The position numbers and the translations under genes were made by a program. Of a stretch of 64,000 bases of DNA, positions 10,103 to 20,412 are shown piece by piece. The stretch covers positions 86,516 through 150,515 of the forward strand of contig NZ_JAGSNF010000020.1 of assembly GCF_018139485.1 (NCBI RefSeq), read 5' to 3'. The notes below the pieces were generated by a model, which had not been told where the DNA came from, made no database searches, and saw only the letters and a list, made by a program, of their open reading frames with translations. The number at the start of each line of letters is the position of its first letter. The stretch's first letter is position 1. The stretch is from Phycicoccus avicenniae (GTDB lineage: Bacteria > Actinomycetota > Actinomycetes > Actinomycetales > Dermatophilaceae).

Positions 10103-11650
10103 GTGCTGTCACCCCGGCCGACCTCGCCGCGTCGCACTCCGCTCCGGGAGGTCGCGACGCTGCTGGGGGCACCCCTCCCGCAGGACGACGTCGAGCTCAC
10201 CGGGGTGACCCTGGACTCCCGCGCCGTCCGCCCCGGCGACCTCTACGCGGCGCTCCCCGGGGCCAACGCCCACGGCGCCGACTTCGCCGCCGCCGCGGCC
10301 TCCGCGGGGGCCCGGGCGCTGCTCACCGACGCCGACGGCGCCGCGCGCGCCGAGACCGCGGGGGTCGACCTGCCGGTCGTCGTCGTCGAGCGCCCGCGGG
10401 GCGTCCTCGGCGAGGTCGCCGCCCGTGTCTACGGCACCGACGAGCGGCCGGTCCGGCTGGTCGGCATCACCGGGACGAACGGCAAGACGACGACCGCGTA
10501 CCTCCTGCACTCGGCCCTCGCCGCCCTCGGGGTCGACGCCGGCCTCATCGGGACGGTCGAGACCCGGATCGGCGACGAGCGCGTCGGCAGCGTCCGCACG
10601 ACCCCGGAGGCCCCCGAGCTGCACGCCCTGCTCGCCGTCATGGCCGAGCGCGGCATCGGCACGTGCGTCATGGAGGTCTCCAGCCACGCCCTGGCCCAGC
10701 ACCGGGTCGACGGGGCGGTCTACGACGTCGCGCTCTTCACCAACCTCAGCCAGGACCACCTCGACTTCCACGCCGGGATGGAGGACTACTTCGCCGCGAA
10801 GGCCTCGCTGTTCACCCCGGCCCGCTCCGAGCGCGCCGTCGTCTGCGTCGACGACACGTGGGGCGTGCGCCTCGCCGACACCGCGACCGTCCCGGTCGAG
10901 ACCCTCGGCTCGACCCCGGACCACCCCGCCGACTGGACGCTCGCGCCGGACGCCTCGGACCCGGCGGCCTTCGTCCTGAGCGGCCCCGACGGGGTCGACC
11001 TCGCGCTGCGCTCCCGGCTGCCGGGCGACTTCAACCGCACGAACACCGCGATGGCCGCCGCCGCCCTCGTCGCCCTCGGGGTCGACCCGGCCGACGCCGG
11101 GCGGGCCGTCCTCGCCGACCCGCACGTCCCGGGCCGGATGGAGACGGTGACCCTCGGCGACGGGGCGGACCACCCGCTCACCGTCGTCGACTACGCCCAC
11201 ACCCCCGACGCCATCCGGGCCGCCCTCGACGCCCTGCGCCCGGGCACCGAGGGCCGCCTCGTCGTCGTCACCGGCGCCGGGGGCGACCGGGACCGGGACA
11301 AGCGCCACGGCATGGGCGTCGCTGCCGCCCTCGGCGCCGACCTCGTCGTCGTCACCGACGACAACCCGCGCACCGAGGACCCCGCCGCGATCCGGGAGGC
11401 CGTGCTCGCCGGCGTCGAGGAGGTCCGCGCCGGCGGCCGCGACGTCGAGGTCGTCGTCGTCGGCGACCGCCGCGCCGCGATCCGCGAGGCCGTCGCCGCC
11501 GTGTGGGCCGAGGGCCCCGCCGCGACGGTCGCCGTCGTCGGCAAGGGTCACGAGACCGGTCAGGACGTCGGGGGAGAGGTGCACCCGTTCGACGACCGCG
11601 ACGAGCTGCGCGCCGCCCTGCGCGCCGTCGCCGAGGAGGCCGCCCGATGA
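10103..11650 (+). CDS. murE: UDP-MurNAc-tripeptide synthetase
   Basis: A 515-residue Mur ligase. Motifs: VTLDSRAVRPGDLY in the N-terminal domain, the ATP-binding loop [41 protein letters not shown], and DNPRTEDP in the C-terminal domain. The DNPR motif is typical of enzymes that add meso-diaminopimelate, so this residue is predicted at position 3 of the stem peptide. The GTG at 10103 is preferred over the ATG at 10064 (inside ftsI) because the conserved N-terminus begins soon after it and a TAGGGT hexamer sits just upstream. Its stop overlaps the murF start (ATGA). Confidence 0.96.
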   Translation: MLSPRPTSPRRTPLREVATLLGAPLPQDDVELTGVTLDSRAVRPGDLYAALPGANAHGADFAAAAASAGARALLTDADGAARAETAGVDLPVVVVERPRGVLGEVAARVYGTDERPVRLVGITGTNGKTTTAYLLHSALAALGVDAGLIGTVETRIGDERVGSVRTTPEAPELHALLAVMAERGIGTCVMEVSSHALAQHRVDGAVYDVALFTNLSQDHLDFHAGMEDYFAAKASLFTPARSERAVVCVDDTWGVRLADTATVPVETLGSTPDHPADWTLAPDASDPAAFVLSGPDGVDLALRSRLPGDFNRTNTAMAAAALVALGVDPADAGRAVLADPHVPGRMETVTLGDGADHPLTVVDYAHTPDAIRAALDALRPGTEGRLVVVTGAGGDRDRDKRHGMGVAAALGADLVVVTDDNPRTEDPAAIREAVLAGVEEVRAGGRDVEVVVVGDRRAAIREAVAAVWAEGPAATVAVVGKGHETGQDVGGEVHPFDDRDELRAALRAVAEEAAR

Positions 11651-13059
11651 TCCCGATCCCGCTCGTCGAGCTCACCGTCGTCGTCGGTGGCGGGCTCACC
11701 GGCATCACCGAGGAGGACGCGGCCGGGCTCGTCGTCGCCGGGCCCGTCGTCACCGACTCCCGCGAGGCGGGCCCCGACGGCCTGTTCGTCGCCCGGGTCG
11801 GCGAGCACGCCGACGGCCACGACCACGCCGCCGAGGCGGTGGCCGCGGGCTGCGTCGCGGCCCTGACGACCCGTCCCGTGCCGGACGTGCCCTGCGTCGT
11901 CGTCGAGGACACCCAGGAGGCGTTCGCGACGCTCGCCCGCGCCGTCGTCGACCGCTCACCCGACCTCGCCGTCGTCGGGGTCACCGGCAGCTCGGGGAAG
12001 ACGAGCGTCAAGGACCTGCTCGGCACCGTGCTCTCCCACGCGGGGCCGACGGTCTCGCCGGTCGGGTCCTACAACTCCGAGGTCGGCGTCCCGCTCACGG
12101 TCTGCCGGGTCGAGGCCGACACCCGCTTCCTCGTCGTCGAGATGGGCGCCCGGGGCGTCGGGCACATCGAGTACCTCACGACGATGGCGCCGCCGCGGGT
12201 CGGTGTCGTCCTCAACGTCGGCACCGCCCACGTCGGGGAGTTCGGCTCCCGCGACGCGATCGCCCGGGCCAAGTCCGAGCTGCCGGCGGCCCTGCCCGAG
12301 GACGGGCTCGCCGTCCTCAACGCCGACGACCCGCGGGTGCGGGCGATGGCCGACGTCACGGCGGCCCGCGTCGTCCTCGTCGGCGAGGCGGACGACGCCG
12401 ACGTGCGCGCCACGGACGTCGCCCTCGACGCCGCGGGACGCGCCACGTTCACCCTGCACGCCGGGGGACGGCAGGCCCGGGTGACGCTCGGCCTCGTCGG
12501 GCGGCACCACGTCGGCAACGCGCTGTCGGTGGCCGCCGTCGCCCTCGAGCTCGGCATGTCCCTCGACGACGTCGCCGCCGCCCTCGAGGCCGCCCGGCCG
12601 GTGAGCCGCTGGCGGATGGAGGTCACCGAGCGCCCGGACGGCGTCACCGTCGTCAACGACGCCTACAACGCCAACCCCGAGTCGATGCACGCCGCGCTCA
12701 CCGCGCTCGCGGGGATGGGGGAGGACCGGCGCACCTGGGCGGTCCTCGGCACGATGCTCGAGCTCGGCGACGAGTCGGCCGCCCTGCACGCCGGGGTGGG
12801 CCGGGACGCCGTCGACCTCGGGGTCGACGAGCTCGTCGTCGTCGGCGACGCCGCCCGGCCGCTCGCCGACGGCGCGGAGCAGGCCCTGGCCGGTGGGGCG
12901 GCGACGCGGGTGCGCTCCGTCGCCGACGCCGACGAGGCCGAGGCGCTGCTGCGCGCGGAGCTGCGGGCGGGTGACGTGGCCCTCTTCAAGTCCAGCCGCG
13001 ACGCGGGGCTACGGTGGCTGGGAGACCGCCTGGCCGAGACCCCGGAGGACCTCACGTGA
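11647..13059 (+). CDS. murF: UDP-MurNAc-tripeptide:D-Ala-D-Ala ligase
   Basis: A 470-residue Mur ligase that adds D-Ala-D-Ala to the UDP-MurNAc-tripeptide in the cytoplasm. Visible motifs are [15 protein letters not shown] (N-terminal domain), the P-loop [29 protein letters not shown] (as [11 protein letters not shown]) and [12 protein letters not shown]. The first two Mur ligase domains and the C-terminal domain are all complete. The ATG at 11647 overlaps the murE stop, and the stop overlaps the mraY GTG; the three genes must be read as one transcript. Confidence 0.96.
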   Translation: MIPIPLVELTVVVGGGLTGITEEDAAGLVVAGPVVTDSREAGPDGLFVARVGEHADGHDHAAEAVAAGCVAALTTRPVPDVPCVVVEDTQEAFATLARAVVDRSPDLAVVGVTGSSGKTSVKDLLGTVLSHAGPTVSPVGSYNSEVGVPLTVCRVEADTRFLVVEMGARGVGHIEYLTTMAPPRVGVVLNVGTAHVGEFGSRDAIARAKSELPAALPEDGLAVLNADDPRVRAMADVTAARVVLVGEADDADVRATDVALDAAGRATFTLHAGGRQARVTLGLVGRHHVGNALSVAAVALELGMSLDDVAAALEAARPVSRWRMEVTERPDGVTVVNDAYNANPESMHAALTALAGMGEDRRTWAVLGTMLELGDESAALHAGVGRDAVDLGVDELVVVGDAARPLADGAEQALAGGAATRVRSVADADEAEALLRAELRAGDVALFKSSRDAGLRWLGDRLAETPEDLT

Positions 13060-14138
13060 AGGCCGTGCTCATCGCCGCCGTCGTGTCGCTCGTCCTCTCC
13101 CTCTTCGGCACCCCGGCCTTCATCAAGCTGCTCGTCAAGCGCGGCTACGGGCAGTTCATCCGCGACGACGGCCCCACCTCGCACCACACCAAGCGCGGCA
13201 CGCCGACGATGGGCGGGGCGGTCATCGTCCTCAGCTCGCTGCTCGCCTACGGCGTCGCCCACGTCTTCACCGGCCAGCTGCCGTCGGTGAGCGGGGTCCT
13301 CGTCCTCTTCCTCATGGCCGGGATGGGGCTCGTCGGGTTCCTCGACGACTACATCAAGATCAGCAAGCAACGCAGCCTCGGCCTGCGCTCACGCCAGAAG
13401 CTCGCCGGGCAGACCTTCGTCGCCGTCGTCTTCGCCGTCGCGGCGCTCCAGTTCCCCAACGAGGCCTTCCGCACCCCGGCGTCGACGGCGGTCTCCTTCG
13501 TGCGGGACACCCCCGTCGACCTCGCCTTCCTCGGACCGGTCGTCGGGATCGTCCTGTTCGTGGTCTGGGCGAACCTCATCGTCGCGGGGACCTCGAACGG
13601 GGTGAACCTCACCGACGGCCTCGACGGTCTCGCGACCGGCGCGTCCGTCATGGTCTTCGCGGCCTACGTCCTCATCGGCATCTGGCAGTTCAACCAGAAC
13701 TGCCAGTGGAACCCGGGGACGAACTGCTACGAGGTCCGCGACCCGCACGACCTCGCGATCGTCGCCGCCGCGGGGATGGGGGCCTGCTTCGGGTTCCTGT
13801 GGTGGAACGCCTCGCCGGCGAAGATCTTCATGGGCGACACCGGCTCGCTCGCGCTCGGCGGCGCCGTCGCCGGGCTCGCGATCCTCACCCGCACCGAGCT
13901 GCTCGTCGTCATCCTCGGTGGCCTCTTCGTGACGATCACCCTCTCGGTCATCATCCAGGTGCTGTCCTTCAAGACGACGGGCAAGCGGGTGTTCCGGATG
14001 GCCCCGCTCCAGCACCACTTCGAGCTGCTCGGCTGGCAGGAGGTCACGATCGTCATCCGGTTCTGGATCATCGCCGGCCTCTTCGTCGCCCTCGGCCTCG
14101 GCCTCTTCTACGCCGAGTGGGTCGTGGGCGCGGTATGA
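13056..14138 (+). CDS. mraY: Phospho-MurNAc-pentapeptide transferase
   Basis: A 360-residue polytopic membrane enzyme that transfers phospho-MurNAc-pentapeptide to undecaprenyl phosphate, forming lipid I. Conserved motifs: [16 protein letters not shown] near the N-terminus, FLDDYIKI (substrate aspartates), [13 protein letters not shown], and [12 protein letters not shown]; the end has [13 protein letters not shown]. About ten hydrophobic helices are evident. The GTG at 13056 overlaps the murF stop; the stop overlaps the murD ATG. Confidence 0.97.
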   Translation: MKAVLIAAVVSLVLSLFGTPAFIKLLVKRGYGQFIRDDGPTSHHTKRGTPTMGGAVIVLSSLLAYGVAHVFTGQLPSVSGVLVLFLMAGMGLVGFLDDYIKISKQRSLGLRSRQKLAGQTFVAVVFAVAALQFPNEAFRTPASTAVSFVRDTPVDLAFLGPVVGIVLFVVWANLIVAGTSNGVNLTDGLDGLATGASVMVFAAYVLIGIWQFNQNCQWNPGTNCYEVRDPHDLAIVAAAGMGACFGFLWWNASPAKIFMGDTGSLALGGAVAGLAILTRTELLVVILGGLFVTITLSVIIQVLSFKTTGKRVFRMAPLQHHFELLGWQEVTIVIRFWIIAGLFVALGLGLFYAEWVVGAV

Positions 14139-15637
14139 CCGACGGCACCACCCACGCGACCACCCGCACCGACGGGCTCACCCACCGGGACGCGGACTGG
14201 GCCGGCCTGCGCACCCTCGTCGCCGGTCTCGGCGTCAGCGGGTTCGCCGCCGCCGACGCCCTCCTCGACCGCGGGGCCGAGGTCGTCGTCGTCGACGCCC
14301 GCGAGCCCGCCGAGGGCAGCCGGATGGCCGAGCACGCCCACATCCTCGGCATCCTCGGCGCCACCCTGCGCTTCGGCGACGACGCCGTGGCCGCGCTGCC
14401 CGAGGAGCCGGTCGACCTCGTCGTCACCTCGCCGGGCTGGCGGCCGGACCAGCCCCTGCTCGCCGCCGCGGCGCGTGCCGGCGTCCCCGTCTGGGGCGAG
14501 GTCGAGCTCGCGTGGCGGCTGCGCCCGCAGGCCGGCGCCGCCCCGTGGCTCTGCGTCACCGGGACGAACGGCAAGACGACGACCGTGCAGCTGCTGACGG
14601 CGATGCTCCGCGCCGCCGGGCTGCGCGCCCGGAGCGTCGGCAACGTCGGCACCCCGGCGCTCGAGGCCGTCATGGACCCCGAGCCGTACGACGTCCTCGC
14701 CGTCGAGCTGTCGAGCTTCCAGCTGCACTGGTCCTCCTCGCTCGCCCCCCGGGCCTCCGCGTGCCTCAACATCGCCCCGGACCACGTCGACTGGCACGGC
14801 TCGCTCGAGGAGTACGCGCGGGCCAAGGGCCGGGTCTACGAGAACACCGAGGTGGCCTGCGTCTACAACGTCGACGACCGGGCCACGATGCGCCTCGTCG
14901 AGGACGCCGACGTCCAGGAGGGCTGCCGCGCCGTCGGCTTCGGGCTCGGCAGCCCAGGCCTGTCCGAGGTCGGTCTCGTCGAGGACGTCCTCGCGGACCG
15001 GGCCTTCGTCGAGGAGCGGACGACCTCGGCCGCCGAGCTCGGCACGCTCGCCGACCTGCGGGCCGGCGACGACGCCCCGCCCCCGCCGCCGCACCTGGTC
15101 GCCAACGCCCTCGCCGCCGCGGCCCTCGCCCGGGCCCACGGCGTCCCTCCGGCCGCGGTCCGGCAGGGGATGCGCGACTTCGTCCCCGAGCCGCACCGCA
15201 TCGCCGACCTCGGCGTCGTGCGGGGCGTGCGCTGGGTCGACGACTCCAAGGCGACGAACCCGCACGCCGCCGCCGCGAGCCTCGCGGCGTACGAGCACGT
15301 CGTGTGGGTCGCCGGCGGGCTGCTCAAGGGCGCCGACGTCGACGACCTCGTCGCCGGCGCCGCCGCCCGGCTGCGCGCCGTCGTCCTGCTCGGCCGGGAC
15401 CGGGGGCGCATCGCCGACGCGCTCGCGCGACACGCGCCGGATGTCCCCGTCGTCGACGTCGGCCGCACCGACACTGGTGCCATGGACACGGTGGTGGAGC
15501 GCGCCCTCGAGGTCGCCCGGCAGGGCGACGTCGTCCTGCTCGCGCCCGCCGCCGCGTCGATGGACATGTTCACCGACTACGGTGCGCGCGGCGACGCCTT
15601 CTCCTCGGCGGTGCGGCGGCTCGACCCGCAGGGGTAG
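14135..15637 (+). CDS. murD: UDP-MurNAc-L-Ala:D-Glu ligase
   Basis: A 500-residue Mur ligase adding D-glutamate. N-terminal Rossmann-like domain with [18 protein letters not shown]-loop [15 protein letters not shown], then [20 protein letters not shown], the [13 protein letters not shown] motif and, near the end, [15 protein letters not shown]. The ATG at 14135 overlaps the mraY stop. The roughly 20-residue N-terminal extension before the Rossmann core is Thr/His rich and poorly conserved in appearance. Confidence 0.96.
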   Translation: MTDGTTHATTRTDGLTHRDADWAGLRTLVAGLGVSGFAAADALLDRGAEVVVVDAREPAEGSRMAEHAHILGILGATLRFGDDAVAALPEEPVDLVVTSPGWRPDQPLLAAAARAGVPVWGEVELAWRLRPQAGAAPWLCVTGTNGKTTTVQLLTAMLRAAGLRARSVGNVGTPALEAVMDPEPYDVLAVELSSFQLHWSSSLAPRASACLNIAPDHVDWHGSLEEYARAKGRVYENTEVACVYNVDDRATMRLVEDADVQEGCRAVGFGLGSPGLSEVGLVEDVLADRAFVEERTTSAAELGTLADLRAGDDAPPPPPHLVANALAAAALARAHGVPPAAVRQGMRDFVPEPHRIADLGVVRGVRWVDDSKATNPHAAAASLAAYEHVVWVAGGLLKGADVDDLVAGAAARLRAVVLLGRDRGRIADALARHAPDVPVVDVGRTDTGAMDTVVERALEVARQGDVVLLAPAAASMDMFTDYGARGDAFSSAVRRLDPQG

Positions 15638-15640
15638 CCG

Positions 15641-16891
15641 GTGAGCAGTGCCACCGCACCGGTGCGCGACTCCGGTGCGGCCAGGACGCGCGGCTGGGCC
15701 GCCCGGCTCGACTCGCCGGTGGCCTCGTACTACCTGCTGCTGTCGCTCACCGCCGCGCTCGTCGTCTTCGGCCTCATCATGGTGCTCTCCGCGAGCGCCG
15801 TCGTCTCGCTCGACCGGTCGGGCTCGGCCTACGCGATCTTCGGCACCCAGGCGGTGTACGCGGCCATCGGCGCGCTCGCCCTGTTCGTCGCGTCCCGGAT
15901 CCCGGTCCGCGGCTGGAAGCGGCTCGCGCTGCCCGTCCTCGCCGTCGGCGTCGTCCTCCAGATGCTCGTGTTCTCCCCGCTCGGCGGGGAGTTCCAGGGC
16001 AACCGCAACTGGATCTCGGTCGGGCCCGTGACGATCCAGCCGTCCGAGGCGATCAAGGTCGGGCTCGCGCTCGCCGGCGGGGCCATCCTCTCCCGCAAGC
16101 GGCGGCACATCGCCTCCTTCGGGCACGTCCTCGTGCCCTACCTCGTCCCGGTCGCCGCCCTCGCCATCGGGGCCGTCGTCCTCGGCCACGACCTCGGGAC
16201 GGTGATGATCCTCGGGGCCGTCGTCGCGGGGGTGCTGTTCGCCGCCGGGGTGCCGCTGCGCTGGTTCGCCGTCGCCGCCGTCCCCTTCGCCGCGATGGCC
16301 GTCGCCTTCATCCTCACGAGCTCGAACCGGCTCGGCCGCTTCGACGTGTGGCTCGGCCGGGACACCGACCCCTTCGGCCCCGCGCGCCAGCCCATCCACG
16401 GCCGGTACGCCCTCGCCGACGGCGGCTGGTGGGGGGTCGGCCTCGGCCAGAGCCGCGAGAAGTGGGGCCTGCTCTCCGAGCCGCACAACGACTTCATCTT
16501 CGCGATCATCGGCGAGGAGCTCGGGCTGCCCGGCTCCATCGCGATCCTCCTGCTCTTCGCCGGGATCGCCCTCGCCTGCTACCGCATCGTGTCCCGGTCC
16601 GACGACTTCTTCGTCCGGGTCGTCACCGCCGGCGTCATGACGTGGATCGTCGCCCAGGCGGCCATCAACATCGGCGCCGTCATCGGCCTGCTGCCGGTCA
16701 TCGGCGTCCCGCTGCCGCTCGTCTCCTCGGGCGGGTCCTCGCTCATCACGACGATGGGCGCCCTCGGCGTCCTCCTCGCCTTCGCCCGCGCCGAGCCCGG
16801 CTGCGCGGAGGCCCTGCGGGCCCGGCCGTCCTCGCTGCGTCGGTCGATGGCGGTCGTCCAGGGCGCGGTGCGTCGCGGGGGCACCCGGTGA
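15641..16891 (+). CDS. ftsW: Lipid II polymerase / cell-division protein FtsW
   Basis: A 416-residue SEDS-family membrane protein with about ten TM helices. Conserved signatures are MVLSASAVVSLD in helix 1-2, GNRNWISVGPVTIQPSEAIK, LGHDLGTVMI, the GGWWGVGLGQSREKWGLLSEPHNDFIFAIIGEELG segment seen in parts, and VPLPLVSSGGSS at the end. SEDS proteins polymerise lipid II together with a class B PBP, here FtsI. The GTG at 15641 follows the murD stop by 3 bases; the stop overlaps the murG GTG. Confidence 0.96.
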   Translation: MSSATAPVRDSGAARTRGWAARLDSPVASYYLLLSLTAALVVFGLIMVLSASAVVSLDRSGSAYAIFGTQAVYAAIGALALFVASRIPVRGWKRLALPVLAVGVVLQMLVFSPLGGEFQGNRNWISVGPVTIQPSEAIKVGLALAGGAILSRKRRHIASFGHVLVPYLVPVAALAIGAVVLGHDLGTVMILGAVVAGVLFAAGVPLRWFAVAAVPFAAMAVAFILTSSNRLGRFDVWLGRDTDPFGPARQPIHGRYALADGGWWGVGLGQSREKWGLLSEPHNDFIFAIIGEELGLPGSIAILLLFAGIALACYRIVSRSDDFFVRVVTAGVMTWIVAQAAINIGAVIGLLPVIGVPLPLVSSGGSSLITTMGALGVLLAFARAEPGCAEALRARPSSLRRSMAVVQGAVRRGGTR

Positions 16892-17979
16892 GCGCCGGCC
16901 CCCGCTCGGTCCTGCTCGCCGGCGGCGGCACCGCCGGCCACGTCTCGCCGCTGCTGGCCCTCGCCGACTGCCTCGTCCGCCGCGACGCGGACGTCGCCGT
17001 CGCCGCGCTCGGCACCGCGGCCGGCCTCGAGGCCCGGCTCGTGCCCGCCCGGGGCTACCCGCTCCACGAGGTCCCGCGGGTGCCGTTCCCGCGGCGCCCG
17101 AACGCCGCCCTCGTCCGGCTGCCGAAGGCCCTGCGCAGCGCCGTCGCGGCGGCCGAGCGGGCCATCGACGCGACGGGTGCCGAGGTCGTCGTCGGCTTCG
17201 GTGGCTTCGTCGCCGCCCCCGCCTACCTCGCGGCCCGGCGCCGCGGCCTGCCGGTCGTCGTCCACGAGCAGAACGCCCGTCCGGGGCTCGCCAACCGGCT
17301 GGGCGCCCGGGGTGCCGCCGCCGTCGGCGTCACCTTCCCGGGCACCCCGCTGCGGGGGGCGACGCTCACCGGCATGCCGATCCGCCAGGAGATCGCCGGC
17401 CTCGACCGGACGGCGCTGCGGGCGCAGGCCCGGGAGCACTTCGGGCTCGCCGACGCCCCGACCGTCCTCGTCACCGGTGGCTCCCTCGGGGCCGCCCGGC
17501 TCAACGGCGCCTTCGAGACCGCGGGCGCGGCGCTGTCCGCCGCCGGCGTCCAGGTCCTCCACGTCACCGGCACCGGAAAGTCCGTCGACCCGGGGACCAC
17601 GACCGGCGCGGCCTACCGCGTCGTCGAGTACTGCGACCGGATGGACCTCGCCTACGCCGCCGCCGACCTCGTCGTGGCCCGGGCCGGGGCGAACACCGTC
17701 TGCGAGCTCACCGCCGTCGGGCTGCCGGCGGTCTACGTCCCGCTGCCGATCGGCAACGGGGAGCAGCGGCTCAACGCGGCGACCGCCGTCGGCGCCGGGG
17801 GCGGGCTGCTCGTCGACGACGCGGACGTCGACCCGGCCTGGGTCGAGGCGAGCGTCCTGCCGCTGGCCCGCGACGCCGAGCGGCTCGCCGCGATGAGCGA
17901 GGCCGCCGCGAGCGTCGGCGAGCGCGACGGGGACGAGAAGCTCGCTGACCTCGTCCACCGGGCCGCCGGGGCGGGCTGA
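16888..17979 (+). CDS. murG: UDP-GlcNAc transferase MurG (lipid II synthesis)
   Basis: A 363-residue GT-B glycosyltransferase that adds GlcNAc to lipid I on the inner membrane face. Motifs: LAGGGTAGHVSPLLALAD at the N-terminus, VGFGGFVAAPAYLAA, VVHEQNARPGLANRL, VTGGSLGAARLN, and the UDP-sugar site ARAGANTVCELTAVGLPAVYVPLP in pieces. The GTG at 16888 overlaps the ftsW stop (GTGA). Confidence 0.97.
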   Translation: MSAGPRSVLLAGGGTAGHVSPLLALADCLVRRDADVAVAALGTAAGLEARLVPARGYPLHEVPRVPFPRRPNAALVRLPKALRSAVAAAERAIDATGAEVVVGFGGFVAAPAYLAARRRGLPVVVHEQNARPGLANRLGARGAAAVGVTFPGTPLRGATLTGMPIRQEIAGLDRTALRAQAREHFGLADAPTVLVTGGSLGAARLNGAFETAGAALSAAGVQVLHVTGTGKSVDPGTTTGAAYRVVEYCDRMDLAYAAADLVVARAGANTVCELTAVGLPAVYVPLPIGNGEQRLNAATAVGAGGGLLVDDADVDPAWVEASVLPLARDAERLAAMSEAAASVGERDGDEKLADLVHRAAGAG

Positions 17980-17981
17980 CC

Positions 17982-19439
17982 GTGGGCGTCACCAACCCGC
18001 GCTTCGACCTCGCGGCGCCGGTCCCGGCGTGGGACCGCCTCGGCGCCGTGCACCTGCTCGCGATCGGCGGCGCCGGCATGTCCGCCGTCGCGCGGCTGCT
18101 CCTCTCCCGGGGTGTCACCGTGAGCGGCTCCGACGCCGCCGACGGACCGGTCCTCGAGGCGCTGCGGCAGGCGGGCGCCACCGTCCACGTCGGCCACGAC
18201 CCGGCGCACCTCGGCAGCGCCGACACCGTCGTCGTCTCCTCCGCGATCCGCGAGGACAACCCCGAGCTCGCCGCGGCCCGCGCCGCCGGGCTGCTCGTCC
18301 TGCACCGCGCGCAGGCGCTGGCCGCCCTCACCGCCGGGCGCCGCGGCGTCGCCGTCGCCGGCGCCAACGGCAAGACGACGACGACGGCGATGCTCACGGT
18401 CGCCCTCGCCGCGGCCGGCGCCGACCCGTCCTTCGCGTGCGGCGGCGAGATCCCGCAGCTCGGCACGAACGCCGCCGTCGGGGACGGTCCGGCCTTCGTC
18501 GTCGAGGCCGACGAGAGCGACGGCACCTTCGTCGTCTACCGCCCGGAGATCGGCGTCGTCACGACGGTGCAGCCGGACCACCTCGACTTCTACGGCACCG
18601 CCGAGGCCGTCACCGACGCCTACCGCGAGTTCGCCGCGACGATCGCCGACGGCGGGCTGCTCGTCGCGAGCGCCGACGACCCGGGGGCCCGCTCGCTCGC
18701 CGAGCAGGAGCGGGCCCGGGGCCGCCGGGTCGTCACCTTCGGCCGTGCCGAGGACGCCGACCTCGTCGTCGTCTCGACCGCCGAGGAGGGCCTCGCGACG
18801 CGCACCGTGCTGCGGGACCGGGGCGTCCCGCGCACCCTCGACCTGGCCGTCCCCGGGGACCACAACGTCGCGAACGCCTGCGCCGCCCACCTCGTCGCCG
18901 TCGAGGGGCTCGGCCTCGACCCGGAGGCGGTGCTCGCCGGGCTCGCGGGCTTCACCGGGGTGCGCCGCCGGTTCGAGGTGCGCGGCGAGGTGGACGGGGT
19001 CACCGTCGTCGACGACTACGCCCACAACCCGGCGAAGGTCGCGGCCGTCGTCGCCGCCGCGGCCGGGGTCGTCCGCCGGGCGGGGACCGGCCGGGTGCTC
19101 GTCGTCTTCCAGCCGCACCTCTACAGCCGCACCCGGGACTTCGCCGAGGCCTTCGCCCGCGCCCTCGCCCCGGCGGACCTCGTGCTCGTCCTCGACGTCT
19201 TCGGCGCCCGGGAGGACCCGGTCCCCGGCGTCGGGCCCGACCTCGTCGCGACCCCGCTCGCCGGGCTCGCGGGGGAGCGGACCGTCGTGAGCGGCCCGTC
19301 GCGCGAGGACGCCGTCGACCGGCTCGTCGCCGCGGCCGGCCCGGGCGACCTCGTGCTCACCGTCGGGGCCGGGGACGTGACCCGCCTCGGGCCGCCGATC
19401 CTCGAGGGGCTGCGCGCCCGGACGGGAGCGACGCCGTGA
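17982..19439 (+). CDS. murC: UDP-MurNAc:L-Ala ligase
   Basis: A 485-residue Mur ligase that catalyses the first amino-acid addition to UDP-MurNAc. Motifs: HLLAIGGAGMSAVARLLL (UDP-MurNAc domain), VAGANGKTTTTAMLT (P-loop), VEADESDGTF, QPDHLDFYGT, VVDDYAHNPAKV and FQPHLYSRTRDFAEAF. The GTG at 17982 is 2 bases after the murG stop. The stop overlaps the ftsQ start. No ddl or ftsA lies between murC and ftsZ, as is usual in actinobacteria. Confidence 0.97.
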   Translation: MGVTNPRFDLAAPVPAWDRLGAVHLLAIGGAGMSAVARLLLSRGVTVSGSDAADGPVLEALRQAGATVHVGHDPAHLGSADTVVVSSAIREDNPELAAARAAGLLVLHRAQALAALTAGRRGVAVAGANGKTTTTAMLTVALAAAGADPSFACGGEIPQLGTNAAVGDGPAFVVEADESDGTFVVYRPEIGVVTTVQPDHLDFYGTAEAVTDAYREFAATIADGGLLVASADDPGARSLAEQERARGRRVVTFGRAEDADLVVVSTAEEGLATRTVLRDRGVPRTLDLAVPGDHNVANACAAHLVAVEGLGLDPEAVLAGLAGFTGVRRRFEVRGEVDGVTVVDDYAHNPAKVAAVVAAAAGVVRRAGTGRVLVVFQPHLYSRTRDFAEAFARALAPADLVLVLDVFGAREDPVPGVGPDLVATPLAGLAGERTVVSGPSREDAVDRLVAAAGPGDLVLTVGAGDVTRLGPPILEGLRARTGATP

Positions 19440-20185
19440 GCCCCACCGCGACCCGCGCTTCGGGTGTCTCGGCGACGTCCGCCTCGCGCTTCCGGGACCG
19501 GGCCCTGGCCCGCCGCCGGCGGCCGTGGCTGCGGGCCCTCGGCGCGGTCCTCACGACCGCCCTGCTCGCGGGCGCGGGCTGGGTCGTGGGCTGGACCGAC
19601 GTGCTCGGCGTCCACGACGTGCGGGTCTCGGGGGTGTCCGGGGCCGAGCGCGAGGCGGTCCGCGAGCTCGTCACCGTCCCGGAAGGCACCCCCCTCGTCC
19701 GGGTCGACCCGGCGGCGGTCGAGTCCGACGTGCGCGAGCGCGTCACCGTGGCCGAGGTGTCGGTCCGGCGCTCGTGGCCACGTGCCCTGTCCGTCGAGGT
19801 CGTCCCGCGGACCGCGGCCATCGTCGTGAAGAACCCTCGAGGTCGACTTCAGGTCGTGGACGCGACCGGGGTCGCCTTCGGCACCGTCCGGAAGGCACCG
19901 GAGGGGGTGCCCGTCGTCACGGCGACCGGTTCGGCGGCGATGACCCCCGAGGCGCTCACCACCGCTCTGACGCTGCTGCGCGAGCTGCCCGAGGACCTCG
20001 CCGGGTCGGTCTCCGCGGTCACGGTGAGCAGCGCCAACCTCGCGACCTTCACCCTTCAGGACCGCAAGGTCGTCTGGGGCGGCGCGGACGAGCCGCGGCT
20101 GAAGATCCGGGTGCTCCGCTCGCTCCTCACGACGAAGGCGTCGACGATCGACGTGAGCGCCCCGATGACCCCGGTGACGCGCTGA
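19436..20185 (+). CDS. ftsQ: Cell-division protein FtsQ
   Basis: A 249-residue bitopic membrane protein: a basic cytoplasmic tail (about 35 residues with ALARRRRPWLRAL), one TM helix (AVLTTALLAGAGWVVGW), a POTRA domain beginning VHDVRVSGVSGAEREAV and ending VEVVPRTAAIVV, and a FtsQ-type beta domain (LQVVDATGVAFGTV). It links early and late divisome proteins. The GTG at 19436 overlaps the murC stop. Confidence 0.93.
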   Translation: MSPTATRASGVSATSASRFRDRALARRRRPWLRALGAVLTTALLAGAGWVVGWTDVLGVHDVRVSGVSGAEREAVRELVTVPEGTPLVRVDPAAVESDVRERVTVAEVSVRRSWPRALSVEVVPRTAAIVVKNPRGRLQVVDATGVAFGTVRKAPEGVPVVTATGSAAMTPEALTTALTLLRELPEDLAGSVSAVTVSSANLATFTLQDRKVVWGGADEPRLKIRVLRSLLTTKASTIDVSAPMTPVTR

Positions 20186-20348
20186 CACCCGTGGGACTCA
20201 CGTGACGGACGGGGCGGTTGGGATCGGGCCCTCCCGCCGTGGCAGGATTTCGCCCACGGGATGTCGCGACACGCCCTGCGCGTGATGTGCGTCAGCCGGG
20301 GCGCGGACGTAGCGTCGTCCCCATCGACACCGTGACCGAACTGTAACC

Positions 20349-20365
20349 CTCGACCTCAGGTCGAG
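20349..20365. promoter_or_regulatory. Perfect 17-bp palindrome in the ftsZ upstream region
   Basis: CTCGACCT and AGGTCGAG are perfect inverted repeats around one central base, 48 bases before the ftsZ start and directly after ACTGTAACC. The 227-base ftsQ-ftsZ gap otherwise holds no gene, and ftsZ probably has its own promoters here. The binding protein is unknown. Confidence 0.5.
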
Positions 20366-20412
20366 ACTCGGCGCACCACCGGTCGCCGTGACCTCCAAGG
20401 AAGGCCCCTGCC

